From Paenibacillus helianthi (lineage in GTDB: Bacteria; Bacillota; Bacilli; Paenibacillales; Paenibacillaceae), in contig NZ_LVWI01000041.1 of NCBI RefSeq assembly GCF_001909055.1, positions 1-64,000 of the forward strand: a stretch of DNA of 64,000 nt, given 5' to 3'. A model generated the notes under the pieces. That model worked only from the letters and a program-made list of their open reading frames with translations, was not told the DNA's origin and did not search any database. Made by a program: the position numbers and the translations under genes. This document shows, piece after piece, positions 1-7,454 of this stretch. Each line of letters begins with the position of its first letter. Positions within the stretch are counted from its first letter, which is position 1.

Positions 1-234
1 GACAAGCAGTCCGGTATCTCGCCATTTGCAGAAGCGACTGTAGACCGTTTTCCATGAACCATAGCGTTCCTCCGGTAGATCGCGCCAGGCAGCACCACTT
101 CGAGCGATCCATAGAAAAGCATTAAACATGGTTCTTTCACTTAATTTTGACGGACGCCCTGTTTTGTAGGGTGGAAACATGTCCTTAATTTGTTCCCACT
201 GTTCATCGCTTATTTCGTACCGTCTTTGAATCAT
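1..234 (-). CDS. IS5-family transposase, N-terminal part (cut by window edge)
   Basis: Reading leftward from the ATG at 234 the frame is open to the window edge, about 78 residues. The N-terminus contains MIQRRYEISDEQWEQIKDMF, then a GRPSKLSERTMFNAFLWIAR stretch and a GAAWRDLPE segment. These are typical of the helical N-terminal domain (DUF4096-like) of IS5/IS427-group DDE transposases. The catalytic DDE domain would lie beyond the edge. Whether the copy is intact cannot be judged here. Confidence 0.8.
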   Translation of the reverse strand, partial: MIQRRYEISDEQWEQIKDMFPPYKTGRPSKLSERTMFNAFLWIARSGAAWRDLPEERYGSWKTVYSRFCKWRDTGLLV

Positions 235-297
235 GCTTGACGCCCCATTCGTTTTCTCAAATCTTACCATGTTATTTAGTTTTCAGACACATCCTAG
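1..297 (-). mobile_element. End of an IS5-family insertion sequence (partial)
   Basis: The element runs off the left edge. It contains the 5' part of a transposase gene and an outer end whose tip is probably between 276 and 297 (minus-strand reading GGATGTGTCTGAAAACT). It abuts a yyaL-like gene fragment that stops abruptly at its CHW motif, so the element probably inserted into, or recombined within, that gene. The other end and any target duplication lie outside the window, so the exact boundary is inferred. Confidence 0.6.
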
Positions 298-304
298 ATT
301 GCCA

Positions 305-475
305 CCAATGGCAAGTGGAATATCCGACAGATAAGAAAATCGGCTTGTTCTCGGCTTGAGCTTTGGTAAAAGCCTCTTCTCCCCAGGGGAACCAGTGCAC
401 GGGGTTGTATGCGTGTTGTAGAAGGTAGGGTGATTTTTCGTGTATTAGTATATTGGTTGCATTGTGGGTTGTCAT
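305..475 (-). pseudogene. yyaL-like (DUF255, thioredoxin-domain) 5' fragment 1
   Basis: From an ATG at 475 the reading gives about 57 residues matching the start of the YyaL/SSP411 family: [20 protein letters not shown], then [20 protein letters not shown] and YSTCHW. Family members run to over 600 residues and continue CHWCHVM. Here the match ends exactly at CHW, at the edge of the insertion sequence, and the frame stops at 272. This is a truncated remnant, the first of three in the window. Confidence 0.8.
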
Positions 476-731
476 GGGGCTATCCCTCATTTCGGCTAAT
501 TTTGGGTAAAGTACATCTAGGGTTAGTCTACCCAATTTGGCGGGAGAAGTCTCAAGGAATACAAAAAGGTAACTCCATGTGAGATGGGATACCATGCAAA
601 AAAAGAAAACGCGGTACAAAGTTTACTTTGGCCAATAAGTGAATTACATTCATATTCCTTATATATGTATTGAAGGGTAGACTCTATTTAAAGTAAAATA
701 TTCCAGTAGATACTAATATAAAGGGGATCTG

Positions 732-1241
732 ATGATGAAAGACAAAGTTAAAGGTTTGATATTAGGTATTGCTATAGGAACTATTTTTACAGGAACGACC
801 ATTTTCGCTGATTATGGCTCAAAGCAAACGGTATGGTATAAGCCCATTAACTTTTTTATGAATGGTGAACGAAAGCTCACTGAAGATATATTGATTGTAA
901 ATGGCACTTCATATGTTCCATTGAAAACAGTAGCTAAAGTTGCTAATGTCCCTTTGACTGCTGACTTTGACCGCTACAACATTTATCTTGGTAGTGTTCC
1001 TACGAATAAAGGAATTTCTGTTGCCCAAGCTATTCAAAAAGTTAAGAGTACATACGGAAGCAAAATACCTAAAGGTTATCGTGTTGAATTGGATAATATT
1101 GATGAAGCGGGGAACTATAGTATACACGTTTATGAGGTAGTTATAGATAATAAAGTTACAGGTGAAGGTCATACTGCCACTTTTAACTGGTACACTGTGG
1201 ACAAATATACTGGCACAATCTCGGCAATGTTTGATTTCTGA
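732..1241 (+). CDS. Secreted protein with copper-amine-oxidase-like stalk domain
   Basis: A 169-residue protein with a hydrophobic N-terminus (GLILGIAIGTIFTGTTIFA) that should direct export. It carries the stalk-domain signature at residues ~35-75: a short NGE/NG strand followed by SYVPLKTVAKVA. The C-terminal part has no family I recognise. AAGGGGATCTG before the ATG is a good ribosome binding site, and a terminator follows at 1255. Such proteins are abundant in Paenibacillus and usually sit outside the membrane. The specific role is unknown. Confidence 0.8.
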   Translation: MMKDKVKGLILGIAIGTIFTGTTIFADYGSKQTVWYKPINFFMNGERKLTEDILIVNGTSYVPLKTVAKVANVPLTADFDRYNIYLGSVPTNKGISVAQAIQKVKSTYGSKIPKGYRVELDNIDEAGNYSIHVYEVVIDNKVTGEGHTATFNWYTVDKYTGTISAMFDF

Positions 1242-1254
1242 TTATACAAAAACA

Positions 1255-1282
1255 AAACCACTCCCGCCCCTCGGAGTGGTTT
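1255..1282 (+). terminator. Rho-independent terminator
   Basis: AAACCACTCC and GGAGTGGTTT form a perfect 10-bp stem with an 8-base loop, followed by a T-rich stretch. It lies 13 bases past the stalk-domain gene stop. Confidence 0.85.
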
Positions 1283-1348
1283 CTTACTCTCTTTGTTTAG
1301 ATCTTACTTTAAAGTTCTTCATTGCCCCCATTCCTTTCGAAATATATT

Positions 1349-1687
1349 TTACAAGTCGTATCTCCGATGCTCTGTATAATGCCGAATACGATTCTCTAAT
1401 ATGTCTAAGGTTTCTTCGATATTAACTCCATCATCATACTGAAGAATCTCAATATAATGATGCACAATCCCTGAACCCAACAATAAATTAACACTATTGT
1501 CTTTAACATGACCCCTATGACGTAAACGTTGAATAGACGCTATAATTGATTGTTCGTCTAGTCTCATATCTTTTAACTCTTTTGATTTCTCTTGTATGTT
1601 CGTTAAGTTTACTTGTAGTTTATTCTGGAAACGAAGTTTTAACATACAAAGCGTTACTAAAGCATCTATTCTATTATCTTCCATCAT
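1349..1687 (-). CDS. Hypothetical protein, 112 residues
   Basis: No family recognised. The protein is small, charged and apparently soluble, with predicted helical stretches ([20 protein letters not shown]) and no signal or membrane segment. AAGGGGCTACG precedes ATGATG, a convincing ribosome binding site. Its start lies about 90 bases downstream, on the same strand, of yyaL-like fragment 2, so it may have arrived with the event that truncated that fragment. Confidence 0.6.
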   Translation of the reverse strand: MMEDNRIDALVTLCMLKLRFQNKLQVNLTNIQEKSKELKDMRLDEQSIIASIQRLRHRGHVKDNSVNLLLGSGIVHHYIEILQYDDGVNIEETLDILENRIRHYTEHRRYDL

Positions 1688-1776
1688 CGTAGCCCCTTAA
1701 ATGAGTCAAATAATGCTGACTTTTGCAATATTCTTTCCTGCCCAAAGATTAAACTATAACCTGTTCGAGCAATTGA

Positions 1777-1851
1777 CCAAGGGAACCAGTTCACCGGGTT
1801 ATGTGCATGTTGCAGCAGATATGGCGACTTCTCCTTGGCTAATCTATTGGG
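1777..1851 (-). pseudogene. yyaL-like (DUF255) 5' fragment 2
   Basis: The minus strand reads [20 protein letters not shown] followed by NWFPW, the conserved N-terminal block of YyaL-like thioredoxin-domain proteins, then loses similarity after the PW. No stop-free gene extends either side. It lies in the same orientation as fragments 1 and 3 and differs from both in sequence, so it is not a recent copy. Confidence 0.75.
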
Positions 1852-1898
1852 TACTTAGGTTTAATCCATTTTGATTATATTCACAAGTTTTCACGATG

Positions 1899-2594
1899 TC
1901 ATTGTACTTTCATCCATAAAGCATTCTGCCGATCATCTGGACTTGATAAAACTATCATTCCAGATTGATGACCTTCAGGAATTAAAAATCCAACCCAACC
2001 GTTGAATGGTTTTCCTCCTGATACGCTGGGCGAATACTTGGAGAACATAAAAGAAGGAATTCTCATTTGAGTTACCGAGTCAATATATTCAAACCTATAA
2101 TTATTTATAGGAAACGATGCACCGGCTTGTTCAGATGCTAAGATTTCAAGGTTCACTTTTACGAAAACATAGGTATAACCGCTTGGGGCAGGTTCTTTTT
2201 TCTCCTGAAGGATTTTCAATGCATCCTTTCCTGTGCTCGTTTCTTCGATAGAGACTGAACCGATGAATTTATCATAATTTTCATTTATTTCAAAATATGC
2301 TTTTGAACCGGAACGTAATGGATTGGACTCAGTATACCCGCCATACATGCTTATGTCTCTTCTCAGAATACTGATTGTATTTGACTCAGGCATGACGTGG
2401 TATGACCCTCCCAAACCTTCAATAACTGTGCGTAAAGGTACATAGGTCACTCCATCAATGACCTTTGCTTCTCCTTTAATATCAGCCCCGTTTACCCTTA
2501 AAGAGTATCCGGCAGCGGCCGCAAAGACTGTAATGGATAGACATACTACTGAAAACATACCAAGAAAACTTAAAAGCATTAACTTTTTGTTCAC
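1899..2594 (-). CDS. Secreted stalk-domain protein with C-terminal beta domain
   Basis: The protein opens with a signal peptide (LMLLSFLGMFSVVCLSITVF then AAAAG). A stalk domain follows at residues ~30-75 (VNGADIKGEAKVIDGVTYVP then LRTVIEGLGG). The ~130-residue C-terminal domain resembles the DUF4352-like beta-sandwiches often found on extracellular lipoproteins. AAAGGAG lies 10 bases before the GTG at 2594, which I prefer to the GTG at 2603 because that one is too close to the site. Function unknown. Confidence 0.75.
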   Translation of the reverse strand: MNKKLMLLSFLGMFSVVCLSITVFAAAAGYSLRVNGADIKGEAKVIDGVTYVPLRTVIEGLGGSYHVMPESNTISILRRDISMYGGYTESNPLRSGSKAYFEINENYDKFIGSVSIEETSTGKDALKILQEKKEPAPSGYTYVFVKVNLEILASEQAGASFPINNYRFEYIDSVTQMRIPSFMFSKYSPSVSGGKPFNGWVGFLIPEGHQSGMIVLSSPDDRQNALWMKVQ

Positions 2595-2691
2595 TATTGA
2601 CACACTCCTTTACCTATCCTCATTCTCTAAAAAACAACATTCTCCTTCCTTTTTTTAACTTGGAACAAAAAATACAAATATTTATTCGTTT

Positions 2692-2732
2692 AAAAAAATA
2701 AAAACCGAAGCGTATCTAATCCCGCCCCGGTT
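2692..2732 (-). terminator. Rho-independent terminator, minus strand
   Basis: AACCGGGGCG pairs with CGCTTCGGTT (10 bp with two G-U pairs) and is followed on the minus strand by TTTATTTTTTT. It lies just downstream of yyaL-like fragment 3 and may be the terminator of the gene that fragment came from. Confidence 0.65.
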
Positions 2733-2798
2733 CTGCTACGATTATTATTCACCTTCGTTTCACAGATTCGCTATCTCCATCTATCACCTCAATCATCA

Positions 2799-2936
2799 TC
2801 AATGACATGTTGAATAGCCGACAGACAGGAAGATCGGCTTGTTTCCAGACTTTGCTTTGGCAAAAGCCTCTTCTCCCCATGGATACCAGTCTACGGGATT
2901 GTGGGCATGTTGCATAAGATACGGGGATTTTCTATA
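2799..2936 (-). pseudogene. yyaL-like (DUF255) 5' fragment 3
   Basis: The minus strand reads [20 protein letters not shown], then [20 protein letters not shown] and YSTCH, then a TGA stop where the family has W. This is the same N-terminal block as in fragments 1 and 2, with clear divergence from both. The coding match ends at the CHWCH motif, almost the same codon at which fragment 1 ends. The rest of the gene is missing. Confidence 0.8.
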
Positions 2937-3034
2937 CTCACCATGTTTTAATCAATAAAATCCTCCACTGCGGTGCAAAGTAAATTTTCTTACATATTAT
3001 AAGATAAAACCTTCGATGAAAGGAAATTTAGTAT

Positions 3035-3754
3035 ATGGAGTATTTCGACATGCTGTCCAAATTAGGTATTGGTAGTGCTCATCCTGGAGGATTTTCTGCA
3101 ACCTTGAAGCAGTTTGAACATTATCCCCTACCCACTAGCTCCAGAATTCTTGAAATTGGTTGTGGCACAGGTAGAACATCTTGTTATTTAGCTGCTCAGG
3201 GTCATGATGTAGTAGGTATAGATATTCGCCCAGATATGATTGCAAAAGCAAAAAAGCGGGCTGAAAAAGAGAATGTAACCTTGAAATTCTTGGAGGGAGA
3301 CGCACTTTCACTGCCTTTTCCTAACGAATCATTTGATGTGATTCTTGTCGAGTCTGTATCCATCTTCACCGATACAAGGAAGGCATTCTTGGAATACTAC
3401 AGGGTTTTGCGGTCTGGAGGCCAACTTTTTGACAGAGAAATGACCCAACGAAAACCCATGTCTACTGAAATCAACCAAGAAATCACTAATTTTTACCACG
3501 TTGATAAGCTATGGGACATTAAGGAGTGGTTAGCTTTAGTACAAATCATAGGATTTAATCGTTCAAAGATAGAGGGTCCCTACCGGTTTCCTAAAACAAG
3601 TCTGGATTTGTTTGAGCAACCTGACGCTCATCAACAAATTGATGAAGGTTCCTTTCTTGACCCCTCCATTTGGGAAGTAATCCGTAAGTACAACAGTATA
3701 ATGGACAGTTATGCAGAATATATCGGATTTATTCTTGTGATTGGAACTAAATAA
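3035..3754 (+). CDS. Class I SAM-dependent methyltransferase
   Basis: A 239-residue protein with the Rossmann methyltransferase motifs in order: motif I EIGCGTGRT at ~40-48, VVGIDIRPDMI with the acidic ribose-binding residue, GDALSLPFPNESFD (the pre-catalytic loop) and YRVLRSGG. This is the Methyltransf_11/25 type seen in small-molecule methylases. The substrate cannot be told from sequence. GAAAGGAAA precedes the ATG and a terminator follows. Confident in the fold, not the substrate. Confidence 0.85.
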   Translation: MEYFDMLSKLGIGSAHPGGFSATLKQFEHYPLPTSSRILEIGCGTGRTSCYLAAQGHDVVGIDIRPDMIAKAKKRAEKENVTLKFLEGDALSLPFPNESFDVILVESVSIFTDTRKAFLEYYRVLRSGGQLFDREMTQRKPMSTEINQEITNFYHVDKLWDIKEWLALVQIIGFNRSKIEGPYRFPKTSLDLFEQPDAHQQIDEGSFLDPSIWEVIRKYNSIMDSYAEYIGFILVIGTK

Positions 3755-3782
3755 ACTTGTTGTTCACCATGCTACAAAAAAA

Positions 3783-3814
3783 GAACAAAAGCCTAGCAAT
3801 ATAGGCTCTTGTTC
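3783..3814 (+). terminator. Terminator after the methyltransferase gene
   Basis: GAACAAAAGCCT and AGGCTCTTGTTC form a 12-bp stem with one mismatch and an 8-base loop. The arm is preceded by an A-run on the plus strand, so it may act in both directions. Confidence 0.7.
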
Positions 3815-3844
3815 ATGGCTTCATACGCTTCAGAGGCTTTGTTA

Positions 3845-3946
3845 CTAAACAAAGAAACCAGCAGATAAAATAATTACCAACAAAATATAAAGAACCAAAA
3901 TTGCAGTCGTAGAAGTAAACCCGTGACAAACTTCAGGATATCCCAT
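3845..3946 (-). CDS. YjcZ-family sporulation-type microprotein (33 aa)
   Basis: A 33-residue protein starting MGYPEVCHGFTSTT, then a hydrophobic helix (AILVLYILLVIILSAGFFV) to the C-terminus. This is the layout of the YjcZ/YrzY-type tiny proteins of bacilli: short glycine/cysteine-containing head plus one membrane segment. AGGAGGGGAAATCA directly before the ATG is a near-ideal ribosome binding site and fixes this start rather than the longer upstream frame. Expression during sporulation is the family expectation, not visible here. Confidence 0.8.
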   Translation of the reverse strand: MGYPEVCHGFTSTTAILVLYILLVIILSAGFFV

Positions 3947-4038
3947 TGATTTCCCCTCCTCATTCTTTTCTAACACAGGATATGCGCCGTCCGTTCTGAA
4001 TGTATGGATTATAACCCAATTATCATGGAGGAATATAT

Positions 4039-4986
4039 ATGTCTGATTTGAACCGACAAAACTTAACCGTGAAATACATTCCGCCTGCCACTTCACTGCA
4101 ACCTCTTTCTGCTGAATTATATTTAGATAATGGATATGCACACAATAATCCTATCTATATATATTATGAATCCAATGATCCGCAATATAAGCAAAAGGTT
4201 TACTTTGGGACTCCACACCAATATTCAAACCAAATATACCCAGACCGAGGGTATGGTAACTTGACTCTTTCCAGAAACATTACTTTGCTGGATATAAAGC
4301 AAGCCGATGTAAATGGGGACAGAACGCTTGATAACATATATTTATTCGGCAATAAACCAGAAGGAACTGGAGACTTTGCTGATCAAATCACACTTGCGAT
4401 CCAAGATGGACATTCTAACATAACTACAACGGTAAATCTTCAATACAATGCTGGATATAATGCCAGACTTTTTCTGGGGGATTTTTCTAAAGATAGCGTA
4501 GCGGATATTTTAATAAGTATTGACTCTGGAGGAAGCGGCGGATATGGCATCTTCTATGTGTATTCCTTTAAGGATAATCATCTACAAGAAATGTTTAATG
4601 TTGAAAAATACAATACTGAATATAAATTCAATGTAAATTATGAGGATTTTTACAAGGTAAGCATAGGGAATCCCCAATTAAACGTGCTATTCACTATAGA
4701 CATCAGCTATAAGGGCGTAGAATATTTATCGCAATACTACAACGAAGATGGCAAACTAAAACAACCCGTAAAAGGAGAGGTTCTTGCTTTAGGTGCGTTA
4801 AATCCCATTGTTACAAACCCAAAAAGTAATAGTTATGATTTACTCGCGATTCAACGAATTATCGGCACTACTAATTCGGATACATTAGGGTATGTAGAAA
4901 ATATTTTAACATGGGAAGGTACTCGATTTATTTCAACAAGATTGTTAGTAGCCATACTTGGTACCAATTTAATTGCCCTTTATTGA
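4039..4986 (+). CDS. VCBS/FG-GAP-like repeat protein
   Basis: A 315-residue protein with beta-propeller-like calcium motifs: DIKQADVNGDRTLDNIYLFG and LGDFSKDSVADILISIDSGG both fit the D-x-N/S-x-D repeat of FG-GAP/VCBS proteins. No signal peptide is seen, so if it is exported it is by another route, or it is a spore or cytoplasmic protein. GGAGGAATATAT before the ATG is a strong ribosome binding site. It diverges from the YjcZ-type gene across a ~90-base gap that must hold both promoters. Confidence 0.7.
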   Translation: MSDLNRQNLTVKYIPPATSLQPLSAELYLDNGYAHNNPIYIYYESNDPQYKQKVYFGTPHQYSNQIYPDRGYGNLTLSRNITLLDIKQADVNGDRTLDNIYLFGNKPEGTGDFADQITLAIQDGHSNITTTVNLQYNAGYNARLFLGDFSKDSVADILISIDSGGSGGYGIFYVYSFKDNHLQEMFNVEKYNTEYKFNVNYEDFYKVSIGNPQLNVLFTIDISYKGVEYLSQYYNEDGKLKQPVKGEVLALGALNPIVTNPKSNSYDLLAIQRIIGTTNSDTLGYVENILTWEGTRFISTRLLVAILGTNLIALY

Positions 4987-5084
4987 TCAATTTTATGATG
5001 AGGTAGTTCTTCAGTAACTACAATTGATAACATGCAGCATCACCACTTTTCGGTGGGATTTGGGTAAAGTATTGCTAAGTTACA

Positions 5085-5123
5085 CATAAAAGCGACCATG
5101 CACGGAGCATAGTCGCTTTTATG
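5085..5123. terminator. Bidirectional terminator
   Basis: CATAAAAGCGAC and GTCGCTTTTATG form a perfect 12-bp stem with a 15-base loop. The A/T run within the arms suits both strands. Confidence 0.85.
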
Positions 5124-5162
5124 TTTTCGAGTATTGCTATTGTCTAGGGTCTGATTGGAGCA

Positions 5163-5243
5163 AGAGAATTTAGCAAAGTAAGCGAATGAAGCGGTGGCCT
5201 TTATTGTAACTCAAATCGCGTCTGCCTGTTAATACTAGCTTTT
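5163..5243 (-). repeat. Degenerate copy of the cassette-boundary spacer
   Basis: On the minus strand this stretch, just past the stop of the 5260-6081 gene, reads TTAACAGGCAGACGCG, then GAGTTACAATAAAGGCCACC, then TTCATTCGCTTACTTTGC. Order and spacing match the spacer at 55053-55147 (CTAACTGGAAACGC, then CTCAAACACGATAAGG, then TTCAACTAACGGCC). The alignment was by eye and several bases differ, so kinship is likely but not proven. Confidence 0.45.
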
Positions 5244-5259
5244 AAGAGCGTATGAATAA

Positions 5260-6081
5260 TTACTGGTTTATAGCAAATACACCAACTTGCTCTCCGAACT
5301 GTCCCATCCACAGCTCTCCGTTGCCAATCATAACACCTTTCGAATTAATAAATACTTTATCGAGTTTTTGAGCTAATAACGCCTTCTTGACTTTAGCAGT
5401 CATGATTTTGTCATATTTTGCAATAAAATCTTTCTTGGTTTTGATTTCTATGGTTTTCCCCTTATTGTTCACTTTCAATGGGTACACCATCAAATGGGCG
5501 ACCTCAGATTTTTTTCCTTCTTTAACGTGTTTCTGCAGCAAACTGAAGTTATGCTCAAATACGACTGGATTTTTGATGCCTGCTATTTCATATGGATTGT
5601 TAGTGATATTAACCGCAATAACTCCAAGTTTATTGTTTCGCACGCCCATCCACAATTCTCCATCTCCAACCATAACTCCTTGATAGTTCACAAACAGCTT
5701 ATCGACTTTTTGAGCTAGAAGAATGTCACGTACAAGCGAAGTGAAGATGCGATCGTATTTCTTAATAAATTCTTCTTTGTTATAAATAACATACGTTTTG
5801 TTGTCTTTGTTCAAATTCATGGGATAGGAGATTAGATCTGCCACTTCTGCAGGTTTGTTATCCTTAACCGCTTTTTGTAATTTGGAAAAATAAGCCGTAA
5901 ATTCTGCAGGATCGTCTATTCCAGCAACCTCATAAGGATTTTTGCTATCTGAACTCATTACATATGCAGGTGTTGAAGTATTTGTACCTTGCTCCGCCCA
6001 GGCTTGGCTTGAAAATGTTGTTATAACCATTGAGAAGCTCAAAATCATTGCGGCTTTTTTTATGCTACTATTGGTCATCAT
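5260..6081 (-). CDS. Secreted protein with two tandem ~110-residue repeats
   Basis: A 273-residue protein. The signal peptide ends near residue 29 at SSQAWA. Two homologous units follow, each starting NPYEVAGI/NPYEIAGI and ending with GVMVGDGELWMG/GVMIGNGELWMG, at ~48-158 and ~162-273. In between each has a P-rich YPMNLN/YPLKVN strand and an FIKKYDRI/FIAKYDKI helix. No family name is recognised. GGAGGAAAGA precedes ATGATG, and I take the first ATG at 6081. The internal duplication is clear; function is unknown. Confidence 0.75.
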   Translation of the reverse strand: MMTNSSIKKAAMILSFSMVITTFSSQAWAEQGTNTSTPAYVMSSDSKNPYEVAGIDDPAEFTAYFSKLQKAVKDNKPAEVADLISYPMNLNKDNKTYVIYNKEEFIKKYDRIFTSLVRDILLAQKVDKLFVNYQGVMVGDGELWMGVRNNKLGVIAVNITNNPYEIAGIKNPVVFEHNFSLLQKHVKEGKKSEVAHLMVYPLKVNNKGKTIEIKTKKDFIAKYDKIMTAKVKKALLAQKLDKVFINSKGVMIGNGELWMGQFGEQVGVFAINQ

Positions 6082-6229
6082 TCTTTCCTCCAAATGAATA
6101 CATTTATACTCCAAGTGTATAACTATGATGAGTACGACAAGTGTAAAAAATTTAATTATTCATGGAATTTTTGTAGCAGCTTCTATACATAATTGGTAAT
6201 ACTACGAAATATCAATGAGAGGTTGCCTA

Positions 6230-6994
6230 CTAAGCCTTTCTTGAGCAATCATCTAATATTACTTTAAGTTTTAATGCCTTTTTATTAGTGGGTTCTATTT
6301 CAAGTATTCTTTCTATCCAGTTTATTGACTCAATATAGTTTCTGAGCTTGTAATGCACCCTACTAAGTTCAAAATACAACTCCATATCAAATCCTTTATG
6401 GTTAAATAGCCTTTCCAGATATTCTAAGGCTGCATAATAATTACTATCTTGAATATTCATCAATCCAAGGTTCCATAAAACATCTTCATGATATGGATTT
6501 TGTTCAAGAAGCTTATTACACTCTAATTTGGCGTCTTCACGTTGACCTAACCTCCAAAGCACTCTTCCATAATTTATTCTTGTTTCTTCTTGATCGTTAT
6601 TAATACTTAAAGATTCTTCATAAGCCTCCTTTGCTTGTACTAAATTATTGATACGTTCGAAATATACACCAAGGTAAAAGAACGTATCTTCTGATTGATC
6701 GTTTACATCAATTGCTCGAATAAATTGTTCATAAGCTTCAGTAAATCTTCCTTGCTTTAAGTATACACGCCCTATATTTGTAATTGGCCGTTCCCAATTC
6801 GGCACCATCTTACTAAGCCTAATAAACCAATCTAACGCCGCTTCATAATTTTCGACCATTAACTCGCAGCATCCTAAATAATTCATTGAGTCTGTAACTT
6901 CAACATTGTTTGTATATGATTGTAAAAAGCAACTATACGCTTCCTTGTACTCGCCCACTGCATATAGATCTTCTCCTTGTTCATATAAAGACAT
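6230..6994 (-). CDS. Tetratricopeptide (TPR) repeat protein
   Basis: A 254-residue soluble protein made almost entirely of TPR helix pairs. Units recur about every 34 residues, e.g. YLGCCELMVENYEAALDWFI, NIGRVYLKQGRFTEAYEQFI, YLGVYFERINNLVQAKEAYE and NYGRVLWRLGQREDAKLECN, with the expected W/L-G-Y-A-P spacing. No enzymatic domain or DNA-binding motif is attached. CGAGGAGGATTATC before the ATG is a strong ribosome binding site. It probably acts as a protein-interaction scaffold; the partner is unknown. Confidence 0.8.
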   Translation of the reverse strand: MSLYEQGEDLYAVGEYKEAYSCFLQSYTNNVEVTDSMNYLGCCELMVENYEAALDWFIRLSKMVPNWERPITNIGRVYLKQGRFTEAYEQFIRAIDVNDQSEDTFFYLGVYFERINNLVQAKEAYEESLSINNDQEETRINYGRVLWRLGQREDAKLECNKLLEQNPYHEDVLWNLGLMNIQDSNYYAALEYLERLFNHKGFDMELYFELSRVHYKLRNYIESINWIERILEIEPTNKKALKLKVILDDCSRKA

Positions 6995-7181
6995 GATAAT
7001 CCTCCTCGGAAATTCATTCTTTTAATCCTGGAAAAACCTCTGTATACCAAGGGCCATACAGCCTGCAGTGTGTATACGTTGTTAATGAAGGTGCTGACTT
7101 CTTCGAAGTACAAGTTAATCTTTGAATAGATGAATTAATTTATCTTTGGCCCTTCAAATATATCATTTTCATTTGGTTTTC

Positions 7182-7436
7182 TTACAAATAGCATACATCT
7201 CTCTTCACAAAATCTGAATCTAAGAAAATTTGATTGTCCCTTTCCCAAGGATACTGCATTGGCCCCGCCTGCATAATCAGGTTCATCCAATTGAACTCCA
7301 TACACTCATCTAACAAAATATAGAGTCCAAAACTTATTATTGTCCATATATTTACATTTATTGATACATATGTTATGTTTTCTATGAAAGCGCCATCATG
7401 AATCGGTAGATTGAACAGGTATTCATCATATTCCAC
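7182..7436 (-). CDS. Possible small protein or gene remnant, GTG start
   Basis: An 84-residue frame from a GTG at 7436 reads like a genuine protein start (MEYDEYLFNLPIHDGAFIEN) before turning into a less convincing hydrophobic segment. The 'IHDG' opening resembles small soluble proteins of toxin-immunity neighbourhoods, but no family is identified. The upstream ribosome binding site is weak. Its start region overlaps the leader of the mannanase gene. It may be the truncated 5' end of a longer lost gene. The rest of 6995-7454 holds nothing I recognise. Confidence 0.3.
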   Translation of the reverse strand: MEYDEYLFNLPIHDGAFIENITYVSINVNIWTIISFGLYILLDECMEFNWMNLIMQAGPMQYPWERDNQIFLDSDFVKRDVCYL

Positions 7437-7454
7437 ATCGAAAGGAAGATGACA

